Shown in pieces: positions 46,120 to 57,266 of a DNA stretch of 64,000 nucleotides. Source of the stretch: Typhlomys cinereus (Eukaryota; Chordata; Mammalia; Rodentia; Platacanthomyidae). The DNA lies in NCBI GenBank assembly GCA_023101885.1, contig JALPQD010000076.1, positions 3,688,897-3,752,896 on the forward strand, written 5' to 3'. The notes under the pieces were generated by a model, which did not search any database, had not been told where the DNA came from, and saw only the letters and a program-made list of their open reading frames with translations. The position numbers were made by a program, and so were the translations under genes. Positions within the stretch are counted from its first letter, which is position 1. Each line of letters begins with the position of its first letter.

Positions 46120-46230
46120 TTGAATGAAGGTCCTTGGGTCAGGTTGCCTGAACTAAATAAAGTCTTATGTTGTTTCACTATGAAAATTAAGAACAGTGGC
46201 CAACATGGTAGAGTGCTTAATAAATATTGC
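46120..46230 (+). mobile_element. probable MIR fragment
   Basis: 'cttgggtcaggttgcctgaact' and 'ggtagagtgcttaataaatattgc' resemble the two ends of MIR (gactgcctgggttc ... agtaagcgctcaataaatg) with the middle shortened. Confidence 0.4.
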
Positions 46231-46315
46231 TTTTACTAATTAGGAGTTTTAAATAAAATGAACCAAAATATGTTAACTCAAAGGAGTATTAATTACTTTT
46301 AAATACATCACTTGT

Positions 46316-46478
46316 GAATAGGGACTGCTACTCTTGCCGCCTGCATTTAGACTCATTTGAGAATGGGATTTTCACTTGTTCCCTGTATTTAGAGTCACTT
46401 CGGAATGGAAATTGTTACCTATCTTTATTAGACTCACTTGTTAAAGTTAAAGTTGCCACTTTTGCCACCTACTTTTGT
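46316..46478 (+). repeat. degenerate minisatellite, ~42-bp unit, about four copies
   Basis: Units start at 46316, 46359, 46401 and 46440 and share 'gaatggga', 'tttagactcactt' and CC/TT spacing with many changes. Because 42 is divisible by three, the plus frame at 46314-46520 reads through as a 14-residue repeat (LDSFENG / LESLRNG / LDSLVKV). No known protein repeat was recognised. Confidence 0.7.
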
Positions 46479-47088
46479 ATTTGCAATTACATCCCTTCAC
46501 TTCATCTCCTTGTGTTCTAAGATTACTTGGTTTCTAGCTGACCACACTGACTCAACTGGGAAGTGCTTTGAAGCCGTCTTTTGATGGGGCAATCCCTAGA
46601 CCAGCTCATCAAAACTTCTGGAGTTGGTCTGGGGCATTCTGCGCCTCACAGACTTCTTGATGAGGTCATGAAGACACGTAGCCATTGTCAGAATTAGAAG
46701 ACGCTCTGTTCAAGTGCCCCAGGCTTTGTGATGATTCAGGTATTACTGAATCCTAGCCGTAAGGTGCTAGGACCCAAAGAAGAATATATTTTTTCTTTTA
46801 TTATTCTATCAGAGTGATCCATAATTCATTTCTGAAATCAGTAAATATTGAATACTGAGGAAGATAATCCCAAGAGTGCATTTTGCAAAATCCACCAGCA
46901 CTCATTGCTCACTAGCAGTGACCTATTCCAAACTTGAATCTCTTTGCAGATCGCAGATGGTTCTTGTTACCCAGTGCTGTTTCTCTGAGCATAAATACAA
47001 AAACCTTCCTTAGTGCATTCAAAGAACACTGGAAACAGGGGCCTGTACATCAAGGATCATGCTTTGAACATTTCATAGGGCTCAGCTT
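46479..47088. other. unique sequence
   Basis: Nothing recognised. Confidence 0.45.
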
Positions 47089-47111
47089 GTGTGTATGTGT
47101 GTGTGTGTGTG

Positions 47112-47142
<31 letters not shown>
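47089..47142. repeat. (TG)n-(TCTG)n compound microsatellite
   Basis: (TG) about 12 units followed by (TCTG) seven units. Adjacent flanks are unique sequence. Confidence 0.95.
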
Positions 47143-47257
47143 GTACTTTGGCTTGTTCCTACAGTCCATTATAAGAGGCAGGCATATCTTACTTAACTTG
47201 ATTACAGGTAGGCAGTGAGGCCTGGTGAGAAGGCGCATGTCCCGGAGAGGAAGCAAA

Positions 47258-47375
47258 GCGGAACAATGGTTGCAAGGAATAATACTGGAGTTGGACAGAC
47301 CTGATAAGTTGATCCTCTTTCTGCACTCCGTTTTCGTCATCTGTGAACACCTACTCTATGGTTTCCTGTAGAATG
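47258..47375 (+). mobile_element. probable MIR fragment
   Basis: 'actggagttggacagacctg', 'cctctttctgcactccgttttcgtcatctgtgaac' parallel MIR 'ctggagccagactgcctg ... tctctgtgcctcagtttcctcatctgtaaa'. Confidence 0.55.
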
Positions 47376-47619
47376 GCAGGTGACATTAATGGCAAGTGAC
47401 ATTAATGAATTGAATAGATTCTTGGGAAAGGCGTCTATTTTTAATACATTTTTAGCTTTCAATAAATTCACTTTTACCATTGCGTGCTAAATGCATGCAG
47501 ATTGCAAAAAAATTAGGAAAGCAAATAAGCAAAAACACAAAACACTATAAATCCTGCAGCTGATAGACCATACTGAAGCATTTTTGTATCATCTCTTTTC
47601 CCTTTTGTTTTATTTCTTT

Positions 47620-47850
47620 ATTTTTTAAGTCATTCTTTTATCATTTCATACCTCACTAGTGTAGATTTATGAGTGTTTCGCACCTTAATCCCTGGTCCCA
47701 TCTTCCCTCCCCTTCTCACTGCAGCTCTTTTTCTTCCCTGTCAGTCCCTCTCCTATTATCTCTTTTTATGTCATGAGTGGCCCACTGGGTTTTGTCTGGG
47801 TTGTCTTTGACGGCATGTGCCAGAGCCCTTGCTGGAGTGCGAATCACATG
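47620..47850 (-). mobile_element. probable rodent L1-type 3' UTR fragment
   Basis: 'cccatcttccctccccttctcac' and 'tgtcagtccctctcctattatctctttttatgtcatga' resemble the pyrimidine-rich antisense 3' UTR blocks at 9.9 kb and 29.3 kb. Diverged. Confidence 0.35.
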
Positions 47851-48274
47851 TCAGTGGGTAGACCACCGAGGAAAGCATCTCCCCTCCTCCGCCACCAGAG
47901 TTGACCTTCATCAGTCTCTCAGATATGTTGTCTTTTTTCTTCTTTTTTAGTGTGTATACATTGTTTAAAGTGAGGCGGTACTTATTATTTTTCTTTAGAT
48001 GCTTTTCCATTCAATAATGTCTACATTTTCTTGTTGTACTGATATTGGGCTTACATTGAATGTTTATACTTATAAATGTTTAATCCCATTAAAATTAGTT
48101 CGGACCCTTGCTGCAGGGAAATAAATGATTTAAGAGCTTCCTGTTTTCCACGAATGATCAGTTTGTTTCTCTGTAGTTGGGAGTTATTCTCCTTATCTTA
48201 CACTGAGTAGAATTAGGCTGCTGAACTAGAAAGAGCCATGCAGAAAGGGGCAAATCAGAGAAGTTCTGGATGTT

Positions 48275-48480
48275 GCTGTTTTGTATTATGTTTGAGACAG
48301 GTTTTCATGTAGCCCAGACTGGCTTCAAACTCCCTGTGTAGTGGAGAATGATCTTTAACTTCTGATCCTTCTACTTTCCACTTCCCAAGAACTGAGATTA
48401 AAGGAACTGAACTCAGGGCTTTGCATATGCCACCCGCTGAGATGTCTCTACCCACTGAACCACCTTCTTCTTTCCCTCTT
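48275..48480 (-). mobile_element. B4-like (ID-B1) SINE (reverse)
   Basis: B1 part: 'gtttgagacaggttttcatgtagcccagactggcttcaaac', 'ccaagaactgagattaaagg'. ID-like head: 'ctgaactcagggctttgcatatg', 'atgtctctacccactgaacc'. The order is that of reverse B4, and it is better preserved than the copy at 3876. Confidence 0.75.
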
Positions 48481-49040
48481 CTCCTTGCCTCTGGGCGTCT
48501 GTAATGGTGATTGACTTCCTGCTGTACAAGTAGATTTGTACTTTTTTCCTCCTAGCACTTGCTTGAAGCAGGGTTGGGGCTGTTTAAAAGTAGCCATTGT
48601 CAGACAGGACCCATATCTTTAATGAAACTTCAGGATTTTTTTATGAGGTGTAGAATATTTTTTTCTGGGAGACAGGGACCTTAACTTTCTCTACTTGGTA
48701 TTCTTAATGCCTAGTACTAGCCACTGTAAGGATTGTGGAGAGAGAAAGACATTTCACTCATAGGATTAGAATCTTTCCTTTCTAACAAGGGACAAGGAAA
48801 TCCCAAGATGACTATGTTGTTTTGATATGAAATATGAAATAACCCCCAAACTCCAACTCAACGCAACCCAAGCTAGACTGACCTGGGATGGGGTGCTTTG
48901 CTCAGCTGATGGGTCAAAAATTCTCTAAAGGCCTACTTAAAAATATTTTTTGGTAAAACTTTTCCTTCTAATACACCTCCTCTTAATCTAAACTATATGT
49001 GAAATTTGAGGAAAATTTAATTTTAAAATATACTTTTTGG
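48481..49040. other. unique sequence
   Basis: Nothing recognised. Confidence 0.45.
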
Positions 49041-49335
49041 GGGGCTGGAGAGGTGGCTCAGGGGTTAAGCCTCTACCTTGGAGGCAGAAGGTCCTGAGTT
49101 CGGATCCTAGACGCCATGTATAGACGCCGGCGGAAGGGGGGACGGCCTGTGTTTCTGGTCCTGGTAGGGCGGAGCCTGTGAATCCTGGGGCAGAGTAAAC
49201 AAGGAGGAGGTGGAGGCGGTCCATGGTGGTTCCTGAATTTGCCCGTGGTTCTACACACACACACACACACATACACACACACAGACACACACAGACACAC
49301 ACAATTGAATAAACAACAAAAAAATTTTTAAAAAT
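49041..49335 (+). mobile_element. SINE-A copy 7
   Basis: Standard head, body and CA tail with 'acaattgaataaacaac'. The body carries 'gccatgtatagacgccggcgg', a near-consensus form. A clear target duplication was not found, because the AT-rich flanks are ambiguous. Confidence 0.93.
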
Positions 49336-49461
49336 GCATAAAGCATATTTTTTATCTGATAAATGGAGTTCTGAGATCAGTCTGTGCTTGCCTTAAGTCA
49401 CTTTATATTCTGTAACACAGTAGCTTTTTTCAAAACTGTGTCTTGCCTGGGAGGCCCTACC

Positions 49462-49462
<1 letters not shown>

Positions 49463-49496
<34 letters not shown>

Positions 49497-49690
49497 CATG
49501 CACGCATGTGTTTGTATGTGTGTGTGTATGTGCGTGTGTGTGCATGTGTGTGTGCGTGTGTGTGCATGTCTGTGTGTGTATGTGCGTGTGTGTGCATGTG
49601 TGTGTGCGTGTGTGTGCATGCCTGTGTGTGTGTGTGCATGTGTATGCATGCCTGTGTGTGTATGTGTGCACGCGCGAGCATGCTCAGGTG
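49463..49690. repeat. TG/CG alternating tract with duplicated 52-bp unit
   Basis: 228 bp of nearly continuous purine-pyrimidine alternation with ATG, GCG and GCATG variants. Units 49519-49570 and 49571-49622 agree at 51 of 52 positions, a recent tandem duplication. It forms the tail end of the reverse SINE that follows. Confidence 0.95.
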
Positions 49691-50505
49691 CATTGGCCAG
49701 TGTGCACATGTGGAGACCAGAAGTCACATGCTGAGTATCTTTCTCAGTAGTTCTCCATGTTATTTTTTTCAAGGCAGGATCCCTCAATCTGGAACTTACT
49801 GTTTTCACTAGAATGGCAGACTAGCAACCTCTGAGATTTACCTCTATCTTCTGAGTGCTGGGTGCATCAGTCAGGGTTCTCCAGAGTCACAGAATCAACA
49901 GAATGAATATATAAATAGGGAATTTATTGAGTCGGCTTATGAGATATGGCTGAGGGAGTCCAATGATGGCTGCCAGTAGTTTCTCAGTCCAATAATCCAG
50001 TGGGTGACAGCCAAAGGCTGGAGGATTCCTAGAGAGTCTTTAGTCACATTGAAGACTTGGAGGGTTGGAAAGCTGGAGGGTCGAAGAAAGGAAGAAACCT
50101 GGCAGCAAGAGGGAAGAGCATTTTCTAGCACAGCTTCAGTCTCTCCTCTTCCCAGTCTTCTGTTCTATGTGGTTCCTTTTATCTGATCCACTACCCGGAG
50201 GTTCCAATGAGATCTAGGGAGGTTCCAATTGGATCTAGGGCTTATTTTGTACTGTAAATGTATTGATCCAGATAATCTGTTCAGGTGGCCTCAGCTGATT
50301 TTAATTAATGCCAGGTATGGTCTCAGTTGATCTTAGTTAATGGCAAAGTGTGGTTAAGTTGACACCCAAGATTAACTATCACACTGAGGTTGCAGGCTTG
50401 CTGTGTGTTTGACAGGTACTGAAGTGCCAGAAATCCAAACCCAATTCCTTATGCTTGTGCAGAAGCCCTTTACCCACTGAACCTTTCCAAGCCCCTAAGA
50501 TTCCA
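49691..50505 (-). mobile_element. B4-like SINE (reverse) split by an LTR-like element
   Basis: The left part has 'tgtggagaccagaagtcacatgc', 'aaggcaggatccctcaatctgg' and 'cttctgagtgctgg'. The right part (50384 on) has 'ccagaaatccaaacccaattcc' and head complement 'acccactgaacctttccaagccc'. Removing 49863-50383 restores the order. Confidence 0.75.
49863..50383 (-). mobile_element. LTR-like element with 5-bp target site
   Basis: 521 bp bounded by TGCATCAGTC and ACTATCACA (TG...CA). The minus strand begins TGTGATAGTTAA with 'gtgtcaactta', as in R1, and has an AATAAA-type signal near the end. Flanks CTGGG and CTGAG differ at one base, which fits a 5-bp duplication. Similar sequences exist in other mammals, but the class is inferred. 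Confidence 0.6.
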
Positions 50506-51019
50506 TTTGACCAGCAACTTTTGACTCCATTTCAGAAATGGAGGATGATGCTCTTCATGGGTAAACACACGAATGGCACTGTCTGCCTGGCATCACCCAT
50601 GTTGCACTAATTGACACATGATTTATTCCTGGATGTAGAAAGGGTGCCACCCTGTGAACTTATCACGGCAAATTGAGTTTGTAGGGTGCAATGGTGATGG
50701 CCCTCTCCTGTCATGCGATGCTCCTTCATCTGCTTACCTCGTCTTCCTCAATGACTCGCAGGTGGAGAAGTTCTGACTCTCCCTGGCTCAGTTCCCGCTG
50801 TGGGTATGGCCTGTTTGCATTGCTGTCTCAGTGCACTTGTTCGCTCATCTGGACTCATCATCATCTCTCCATCTCTCCTTTGGTCAGACCCAGTCCTGCT
50901 CTTCACTTTGCCTGGCTCCTGCAGTGCAGCTCTGATCCTGCAGCCTTACTGCACAACAGCTGCGGCAGCTTCTTGGCAAGACCTTCAGCTGGGTTTGGAG
51001 TTCCTTGTCTGATTAACAT
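50506..51019. other. unique sequence
   Basis: No repeat recognised. The 122-codon plus frame at 50691-51059 is serine- and leucine-rich with no domain and no splice context. Confidence 0.4.
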
Positions 51020-51130
51020 AGAGACTATATGCATCTCTATCAATTTCTCTGCTTTATAGGACATCTGAACTCTTGAACTGTAAACCTCAACCCTTTGCAG
51101 TCATCCTATAACCTACTATTTCTATACCTA

Positions 51131-51188
<58 letters not shown>
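51131..51188. repeat. (ATCT)14 microsatellite
   Basis: Uninterrupted tetranucleotide run. It adjoins the 5' side of the rodent repeat that follows. Confidence 0.97.
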
Positions 51189-51515
51189 GGGAAAATCATG
51201 ACCCTTCAGGAGGTGAAGGCTTGTTGGAGGAAGGCAGTCACAGGGAGTAGGCCTTGACCTTGGTCAGCCCTGCCCTGTTTGAGTAAGCGAGTCTGCTGTT
51301 AAGCTTGTAATAATGTAGCTCTCAGCCTCAGTGATGTCTGTAAGAAATTAGGCTTCCTCCAACTTCTGCTACCCGCCATGCCTTTCCCGCCATGAAGGAC
51401 TATATCTACCCTCTGGAACTGTAAGCTGAATAAATCTCCTTTCCAAGTAATTTCTTGAGTACTTGAATTTGAGTGTTGTCTCACAACTGCAACAGAGAAG
51501 AGTAACTGGTACAAT
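51189..51515 (+). mobile_element. rodent medium-reiterated LTR-like repeat
   Basis: 'cttctgctacccgccatgcc', 'gaaggactatatctaccctctggaactgtaagctgaataaatc', 'ctttccaagtaa' and 'cacaactgcaacagagaagagtaac' match the 3' half of a widespread rodent repeat ('ctggaactgtaagc...aataaa...cagcaacagaaa'). Confidence 0.6.
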
Positions 51516-52028
51516 AAATCAGGGTTGGGTGGAAGCAAAGGGTTTGCTGGTAAACACTTCCAAACATGAACGCCCTGTAGCAACTCCCTTGTGGAGAGGA
51601 GCCTACTTGGACTATGTATGTATTAGGAAGCAGACAACTTTCCATCACTCTCTTTTAATAGGACCAAGGCAATCGCAGGATGCGCAGTCTGACTGCCTCC
51701 TTCAGGAGGCAAGAGGGCCTGGTTTGGCTTGTAAATAAGGCTGTAGAAGAACAAATGAGCTCAGACCCTGGCGAGAGGAAAACAAGAGTCCTGAAAACAG
51801 CACATGTTCTAAAAATGTCTGTGAGTTACTGTACAGGAAATGTCTACTGTACTCACAGTAGCTTCTCTTCTTTGGTGGTAGCACGGTGCCATCACCTCAC
51901 CATCTACTCACACCTTCACACCCATTCTCCCACTTTCTTCCCAGCTGCCTGGGGCACAGGAGGAGCGGGGACTGTGAAGGAGTCTTTTAACACTGATATA
52001 TATGATGGGCACAAGGCTTTGCCACTGG
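51516..52028. other. unique sequence
   Basis: Nothing recognised. Overlapping plus-strand frames (91 and 121 codons) have no domains. Confidence 0.45.
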
Positions 52029-52033
52029 GTGTC

Positions 52034-52454
52034 TGTCATAGTTAAGCACAGGTGTCATCTTGACTGTTGAGGGTTTGAGCTCTGGGCACAGTTGTAGAGA
52101 GTTGATGGTTGAATTAAGCCCAGAGCAAACCTGAAGGAGATTGTCTAGCTGATAGGGAAGACCCAGCCATGGTGGGTGGGATTAGGCCCTGGATAAATCA
52201 CAGAGAGCTGGTTGAGAGAGTTGGCATCCTTCTGTTCACTTGGCCAGACATGCCGGTCTGGCAAGTAGGGATTGTCCATCTCTCAGCCATTATGTGGTGA
52301 TGGTGTGGCCAGTTCCCTTGGCCTGGTATTGGTGCCTGCTCTCTGGTCAAGCTGGACTGAGAACTGTAACCAGAAATCGTAAGAGAATAAACTCCTTGTT
52401 CCCTTAAGCCATTTGATGGTCATTTATCAGCAACCATGCAGGCTGACTGCAACA
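52034..52454 (+). mobile_element. solo LTR-like element, family R1
   Basis: 421 bp from TGTCATAGTTAA to GACTGCAACA. It has an exact 5-bp target duplication GTGTC (52029-52033 and 52455-52459) and AATAAA about 65 bp from the end. It is colinear with the reverse copy at 23330-23753. A 5-bp site, TG/CA ends and a poly(A) signal define an LTR. The 5-bp length suggests an ERVL-type integrase (inference). Confidence 0.8.
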
Positions 52455-52459
52455 GTGTC

Positions 52460-54439
52460 TATTTCAGTCTCCTCCCACTGTGCCCTCCTGAGACCACAGA
52501 GGCTAAAAGCACACAATTTAGTCTCCCGACTCCCCAGCAGTCACTTAAGAATGTGACTTAGATGTACATTGCCTTGGAAGGCAGAGAGAGAGGAAAAAGT
52601 ATGGTCCCCACTGACCCAGAAGAACCCGAAGCCCGCTTAGTACTTTGTAAGCCGTCTGCATACATGCAGATGTATGCAGCTTTCATGGGTTCTTTTCTCC
52701 ACAGAGTAACCCTATCCCCCACCCTTGTAGCTTACGAATAAAGGGCTGAATCAGACGTTTCGAGTTAAGGATTACCAAGGGCTGCCCTCCCTAGTTAGTA
52801 ATACCTTGGTTTTTAGACAATTATTTGCGAAAGCACTGACTTGTTGCTTTTGGTTCCTGAATTCCAGGCTATTGTGTATTTGTCTGCTGCGTTCTGGTAA
52901 ATGTTAAGCAGTCAGAAGTTCATACTTCTGAGTTCTGTTATGTTTAACGAAATGTTGAGTCTGTTATGTATTAAATTCTGTTCTGAAAAGTGTTGAGCTT
53001 CCAACTTGTCCATCCAGGACCTGGGCTGAGGATTGCTGGTCGCTGTGAGCAAATCTGAACCTCTGACATCTCAGAAATTTTCAGTTAATGAAGAGTATAC
53101 AACCAATGCCTGTAGTCATTGTACTAAAGTATGTTTATTTCTATGATTTTGGAAACATTATCCCTGAGGATGGAGGGAGGAAGGCGTGACAAAGAAGAAA
53201 AGCACACAAAGAGAACTATGAAGTTGTGTTGCATGTCACCAAGTTAGTTAACAAAATTAGTTAGCACAATTAGGTATACATCAGATCAAAAATGCTTGCC
53301 TTTGGATTATAAGAAAAGCTACTGTCTGATGTTAACTTCCTCCACTGGCAGGTCCCAAATAGGCTTAGATAGTTCCTGGGGCTACTTCCTCTTAAAAAAA
53401 AAAAAAAAAAAAGAACTCCACTGAAAGAGATACACTAGATAGTTAAAAAAAGAAAAAGGTTGTATTAATTTTACATATATTAACTTCTTGGAAAGTCTAG
53501 TGATATTGACAGGCTAGTAGCTGCAGGGTGAAGGAGAAACACAGGATTCCAGCTGAAGCAATTCCTTGGGACATCTGTGCGCTCTGAGGCTTCTTGGGAT
53601 ACGACTTTATTCCATAAAACAAGGATGTGAAAGTCATTAGGATGTGCACAGGCAGCTAGGAGGATGGTGAGGACAATACATGGGGAGTCGGAGCAGAAGA
53701 ACTGCTGGGCTTAGTGCCTCAGTTAACACTTAACTTTTTCGTTGTTCTCGCTATTAATTTCTATTGTTAAAGAGTCTTTACAGAGACTCCTGACAGAGAG
53801 TTATTGTGGATTAGAAGCAAGAGAACAGAACCCTCCTCCTACCAGATACTTCTTTGGACTTTCCTGGACTTCATCCGCACTACTCTGGTGTGCAAGTAGG
53901 TTTCCTTTTGTGTGGAAGGATTTACATGTAGCCAAATGTTTCATGGCCCTATCTGTAATGTGCTTTAAAGCCTCTTCTGAAAGTGAAATTTATTTAAGGG
54001 AAAAGCTGTTTCCTACCAGTTGGAACAGCATCTAGTGCGTGAGTCACGCTGTTGCTCTTGGGAACCTTCAAAGCACAACGTGACACAGGGCTAACAGAGC
54101 TGGGCTTCAGTCCTTCGGATGGGAAGGACTGTTTATAATGCTTTCTATTGTTCTGGCTTACATTGGGAGAACACAGCAGCTGGTTGATTGATGGGTGGAA
54201 CTAAAGCCTGTTGGAGTGCTGCACACTGTCATCTTAGGAGGTAAATTGGTGGCCTGAGAGGGAGGTGGAGGTTGAGGCTCCCTGTTCTGGAGACTGAAAC
54301 CGAACTTGGAAACACCAATGTCTGGGCTTTCACAGCATAGGTGCCGAAAGGAACCTGGCCAGGTCTGTGGGTGCACTGTGGAAACCAAATGGACTTTGCA
54401 TGCGCACAGACCAGTATCCCAGTTACTCCATTAGCTCTT
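52460..54439. other. unique sequence
   Basis: Nearly 2 kb without a recognised repeat, the longest such stretch in the right half. An A19 run lies at 53394-53412. No coding evidence. Confidence 0.45.
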
Positions 54440-54597
54440 CAACACTGGCGAACCATTTAATCTTTCTTTTAGCCTAGTTACCTTATTTGTAAAATAAAGA
54501 CCACTCCCTCATTGGGGACACTGGGAACAATGGTTTTATTTAAAGTACAAGCCGCAGTATGTGGCACATGGCAGGTACTAAATGGATGGTAAAACAC
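54440..54597 (+). mobile_element. MIR SINE
   Basis: 'ggcgaaccatttaatctttcttttagcctagttaccttatttgtaaaataaag' and 'gcagtatgtggcacatggcaggtactaaatggatgg' match MIR from the 'acttaacctctctg' phrase to its 3' end. Confidence 0.8.
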
Positions 54598-54654
54598 CAC
54601 TCTAGACATGCTCATGGTTATTTTCTGCTTGTTTCGCTCTATTTTTTGTCCATT

Positions 54655-55035
54655 TTCATGTGAATGTATGTGGGGAATATGTGCATGTATGTGTGTCTGC
54701 ATATGTATGGATGTGCATGTATGTGAGAGGCAGGTATATAGATGTATGTGTATTTGTGCATGTGTATTTGTGGAGACCCAAGGTTAATATCAGGAATCGT
54801 CCTCAATCACTCTTCCACTTTTTTCTTTTTGAGTGTTTATCAAACCCAGAGCCCACTGATAGGACTATTCTGGCTAGCCAGCTTCCTCAAGATTCCTAGC
54901 CTCTGCCTTCCAAGGCTTCAGTTATAGGTGAGCTGCTTCATCCACTCAATATTGTACATGGGATCTGGGGGATCCAAACTCCAGTCCATTTAGTTATGTG
55001 GCAAGTGCTTTAACTGAGTTATCTCCCCAGCACCA
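54655..55035 (-). mobile_element. B4-like SINE (reverse)
   Basis: ATGTGTGCATG-type tail (54655-54760), 'gagacccaaggttaatatcagg', 'aatcgtcctcaatcactc', 'tcaaacccagagcccac', 'gggatctgggggatccaaactcc' and head complement 'gttatctccccagcacc'. Near full length. Confidence 0.8.
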
Positions 55036-55074
55036 TTTGTTTCTCTCAACTGGTGCTAAGTTTACCTTCAGGAG

Positions 55075-55420
55075 ATCCTGTCTTAACTTACTACTACTAG
55101 AAATAAGTACCTGAGGGAATCAAGTCATAAAGAGAAAAAGCTTCATTTTGAATTGTATTTTTGAGGTTTCAGCCCATAACGGTCTTAATAAATTGGGCTC
55201 ATGGTGGGAGTTCATGGTGGATCAAAATTGCTCATTATGGTTAAGTGAAGAAGGGAAGGGGGGTTCCACTAGCCCTGACTGGACACGCTCCCTCAATGCC
55301 CTGAAGATCTCCCACTAGATCCCCACCTCCTAGAGAGTCTACCTCCCAATGACAGTTTTTGAGAACAAACCTTTACCATGTATACCTTTGGGACACAAGA
55401 CCCAAGCTACAGAAATCTAT
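55075..55420 (-). mobile_element. rodent medium-reiterated repeat
   Basis: 'ttactactactagaaataagtacctgag' with 'gggctcatggtgggagttcatgg' and 'ccctcaatgccctgaagatctcccactagatccccacctc' parallels repeats that begin with a tetra-phrase and carry the 'ccaccccatgctggggaccaag' type end. Family unnamed. Confidence 0.4.
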
Positions 55421-55949
55421 TTTTTTTCTTTGTCTCTATCAAATCAAGAGCATGAAGTTTGTGTGTGTGTGTGTGTGTGCGCTTGCGCTTGAGCTTGTTA
55501 AAGAGCCTTGCAAAGCAGACAATCAGCTAGGGTATTATCCTTATTTCAGAAGTAGGAATAAAAAATTTGAGGGGGAAAAAGTAGGTATAACAGGCTGTCT
55601 GGCATTTGCAAGTTTTAAATGTCTGAAAATAAGTGCAAAAAGTTTTTTTTGGGGGGGGTGCAACTTGATTGCATTCAGAGCTATAGATTTCATCAGATTT
55701 TCAGCATCGGTTTAGGCTGTCCACAAAAGATTAAGATGCAGTGTGGTTAAAAACCTTCATGTTCCACAGGGCACATGGGGCATGTGGCTGTGAGTACTGC
55801 ATGGGGATCAGAGCTGCTTTGGAAACTCGGACCCCAGCTCCAGCTTAGACCTACAGAATCTGAGCATCAAAACTGCAAGGGGAGAACCAGACACTTAAAC
55901 ACAGCCTCCGGATGAATATCACGGCTTCTCACGTTCCACAGTCCACAGG
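55421..55949. other. unique sequence
   Basis: A (TG)11 run at 55460-55480 and T8G8 near 55644 are the only features. Confidence 0.45.
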
Positions 55950-56165
55950 ACTGGTGGTAAAACTGGTCTTTGGAGTCAGGTCACCAGATGTAACCCAACC
56001 CACTTCTAGCTGTGGAAAGACCTTGAGACAGGACTTCTGTGTGCTCACTTGCGAAGCAGGTGAGAAAAATCACACCCCCCCATGAAATACTTGTAAACAT
56101 TAAATCAGATGAAGTTCATGCAACATTTGACAGATTTACATGATAGATGATCAAATGTTAGAGGA
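55950..56165 (+). mobile_element. MIR SINE, nearly full length
   Basis: 'ctttggagtcaggtcaccagatg', 'cccaacccacttctagctgtggaaagaccttgagac', 'gcgaagcaggtgagaaaaatcac', 'aaacattaaatcagatgaagttcatgcaaca' follow MIR from A box region to the 3' part. Confidence 0.8.
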
Positions 56166-56534
56166 ACTACTGTTCCTTAGTATGGGAATTATTACCACAG
56201 CTATTATTAGGCACCAGGAACAAATTGAAGGCATCAAATCTCTCTGGAAAATTACTGGGTCCTTGAATTAACTTTCCTTTGAGACTTTTGCCATGGTCAA
56301 TCTTAAACTGTAAAGATCAGTGACATGAGATAGCAGTCACTGTAGGGGTGATGGGCATTTCCATTTTCCTCTTCGGTTTCTAGTTTCCCTCCCATGGGAA
56401 TAATTACTTTAAAAAGTAACTTTATTTTTTTCAAAAATGAAAAATTTTTTTTTCAAAAATTTTCGAATTCTGGCTCCTGAGTTAGAGAGCTGACCATCTA
56501 GTGAGGAGGGACCATCAGCCTGAGAAATGTTTAG
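56166..56534. other. unique sequence
   Basis: A/T-rich near 56400-56465. Nothing recognised. Confidence 0.45.
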
Positions 56535-56735
56535 AGGCGAGAGGGCTCAGTGGGGAAAGATGCTTGCGTGCAAATCTGGCTAATTGAGTTTAACTCCTGG
56601 AACCCACATGGTAGAAGAGAACTGATTTCTGGAGATTGTTCTCTGACTTCCATATGTGCACCGTGGTATGTGAACCTGCTCATTCCCCACACACCTTCCA
56701 TAAATAAATAAAAAGTATTTTTAAAGAAATCATTT
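56535..56735 (+). mobile_element. B2-like SINE
   Basis: 'gagggctcagtggggaaagatgcttgcgtgcaaatctgg', 'aactcctggaacccacatggtagaagagaact', 'ctggagattgttctctgacttcc', tail 'cataaataaataaaaag'. Closest in the window to the canonical murine B2/B4 layout. Confidence 0.8.
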
Positions 56736-57184
56736 AGACGCTTTATAGCAAAGAGTTATTCCAGGCAAGTACCTTGAGCCTTGGATAATAAACTTGGAAT
56801 AATGGTAGTCACTCCCAAATGGGTCTGAGGCCAGGCCGAAGCCTATTTCATATTCAAAATTCAAAATATTCATATTCAAAATTTTTTCCAAAATTTTTTC
56901 AAAAATTTCTTACTGTATGACTTACTAAAACATAATTCATTTTATTATAGCAAATTCTTTAGTTAATTGACCAAAAAATTCACCTTGTTAATAAATTCTA
57001 ACATTGTGCTAAGATGAGTTCATCTTGGGGATATCACTTTCTATATATTATATTATTTTAAAAAATCAGATTGTACTTAAGTTTCTCTGGAACTGAAACA
57101 CATTTTCATTAGGAAGCCTATCTGAGAGACTATGACAGTATCGTTGTAGAAATTAGCATTCTGGAGGATAAAGCCTGATGTTGC
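56736..57184. other. AT-rich sequence with TTCAAAA words
   Basis: 56845-56910 repeats 'attcaaaat' and 'aaaattttttc' imperfectly. No element was recognised. Confidence 0.45.
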
Positions 57185-57266
57185 ATAGTTGCACTGACTG
57201 GTTGATTGACAGGAATCAAACCCAGGGCTGGACAAATGCTCTGCCATCGAGTTACATCTCCATCCC
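57185..57266 (-). mobile_element. ID-like SINE fragment
   Basis: 'aggaatcaaacccagggctgg', 'aaatgctctgccatcgagttacatctccatccc' is a reverse ID head. Tail not preserved. Confidence 0.65.

Noticed and set aside
46316..46478. CRISPR-like array
   Set aside because: Repeats are diverged and contiguous without unique spacers, and the DNA is mammalian.
49384..49811. Frames of 78-136 codons rich in Cys-Val or His-Thr
   Set aside because: Artefacts of the alternating TG tract, present in every frame.
50691..51059. 122-codon plus-strand frame as a small protein
   Set aside because: No signal peptide logic, domain or splice context, and composition fits chance in moderately GC-rich DNA.
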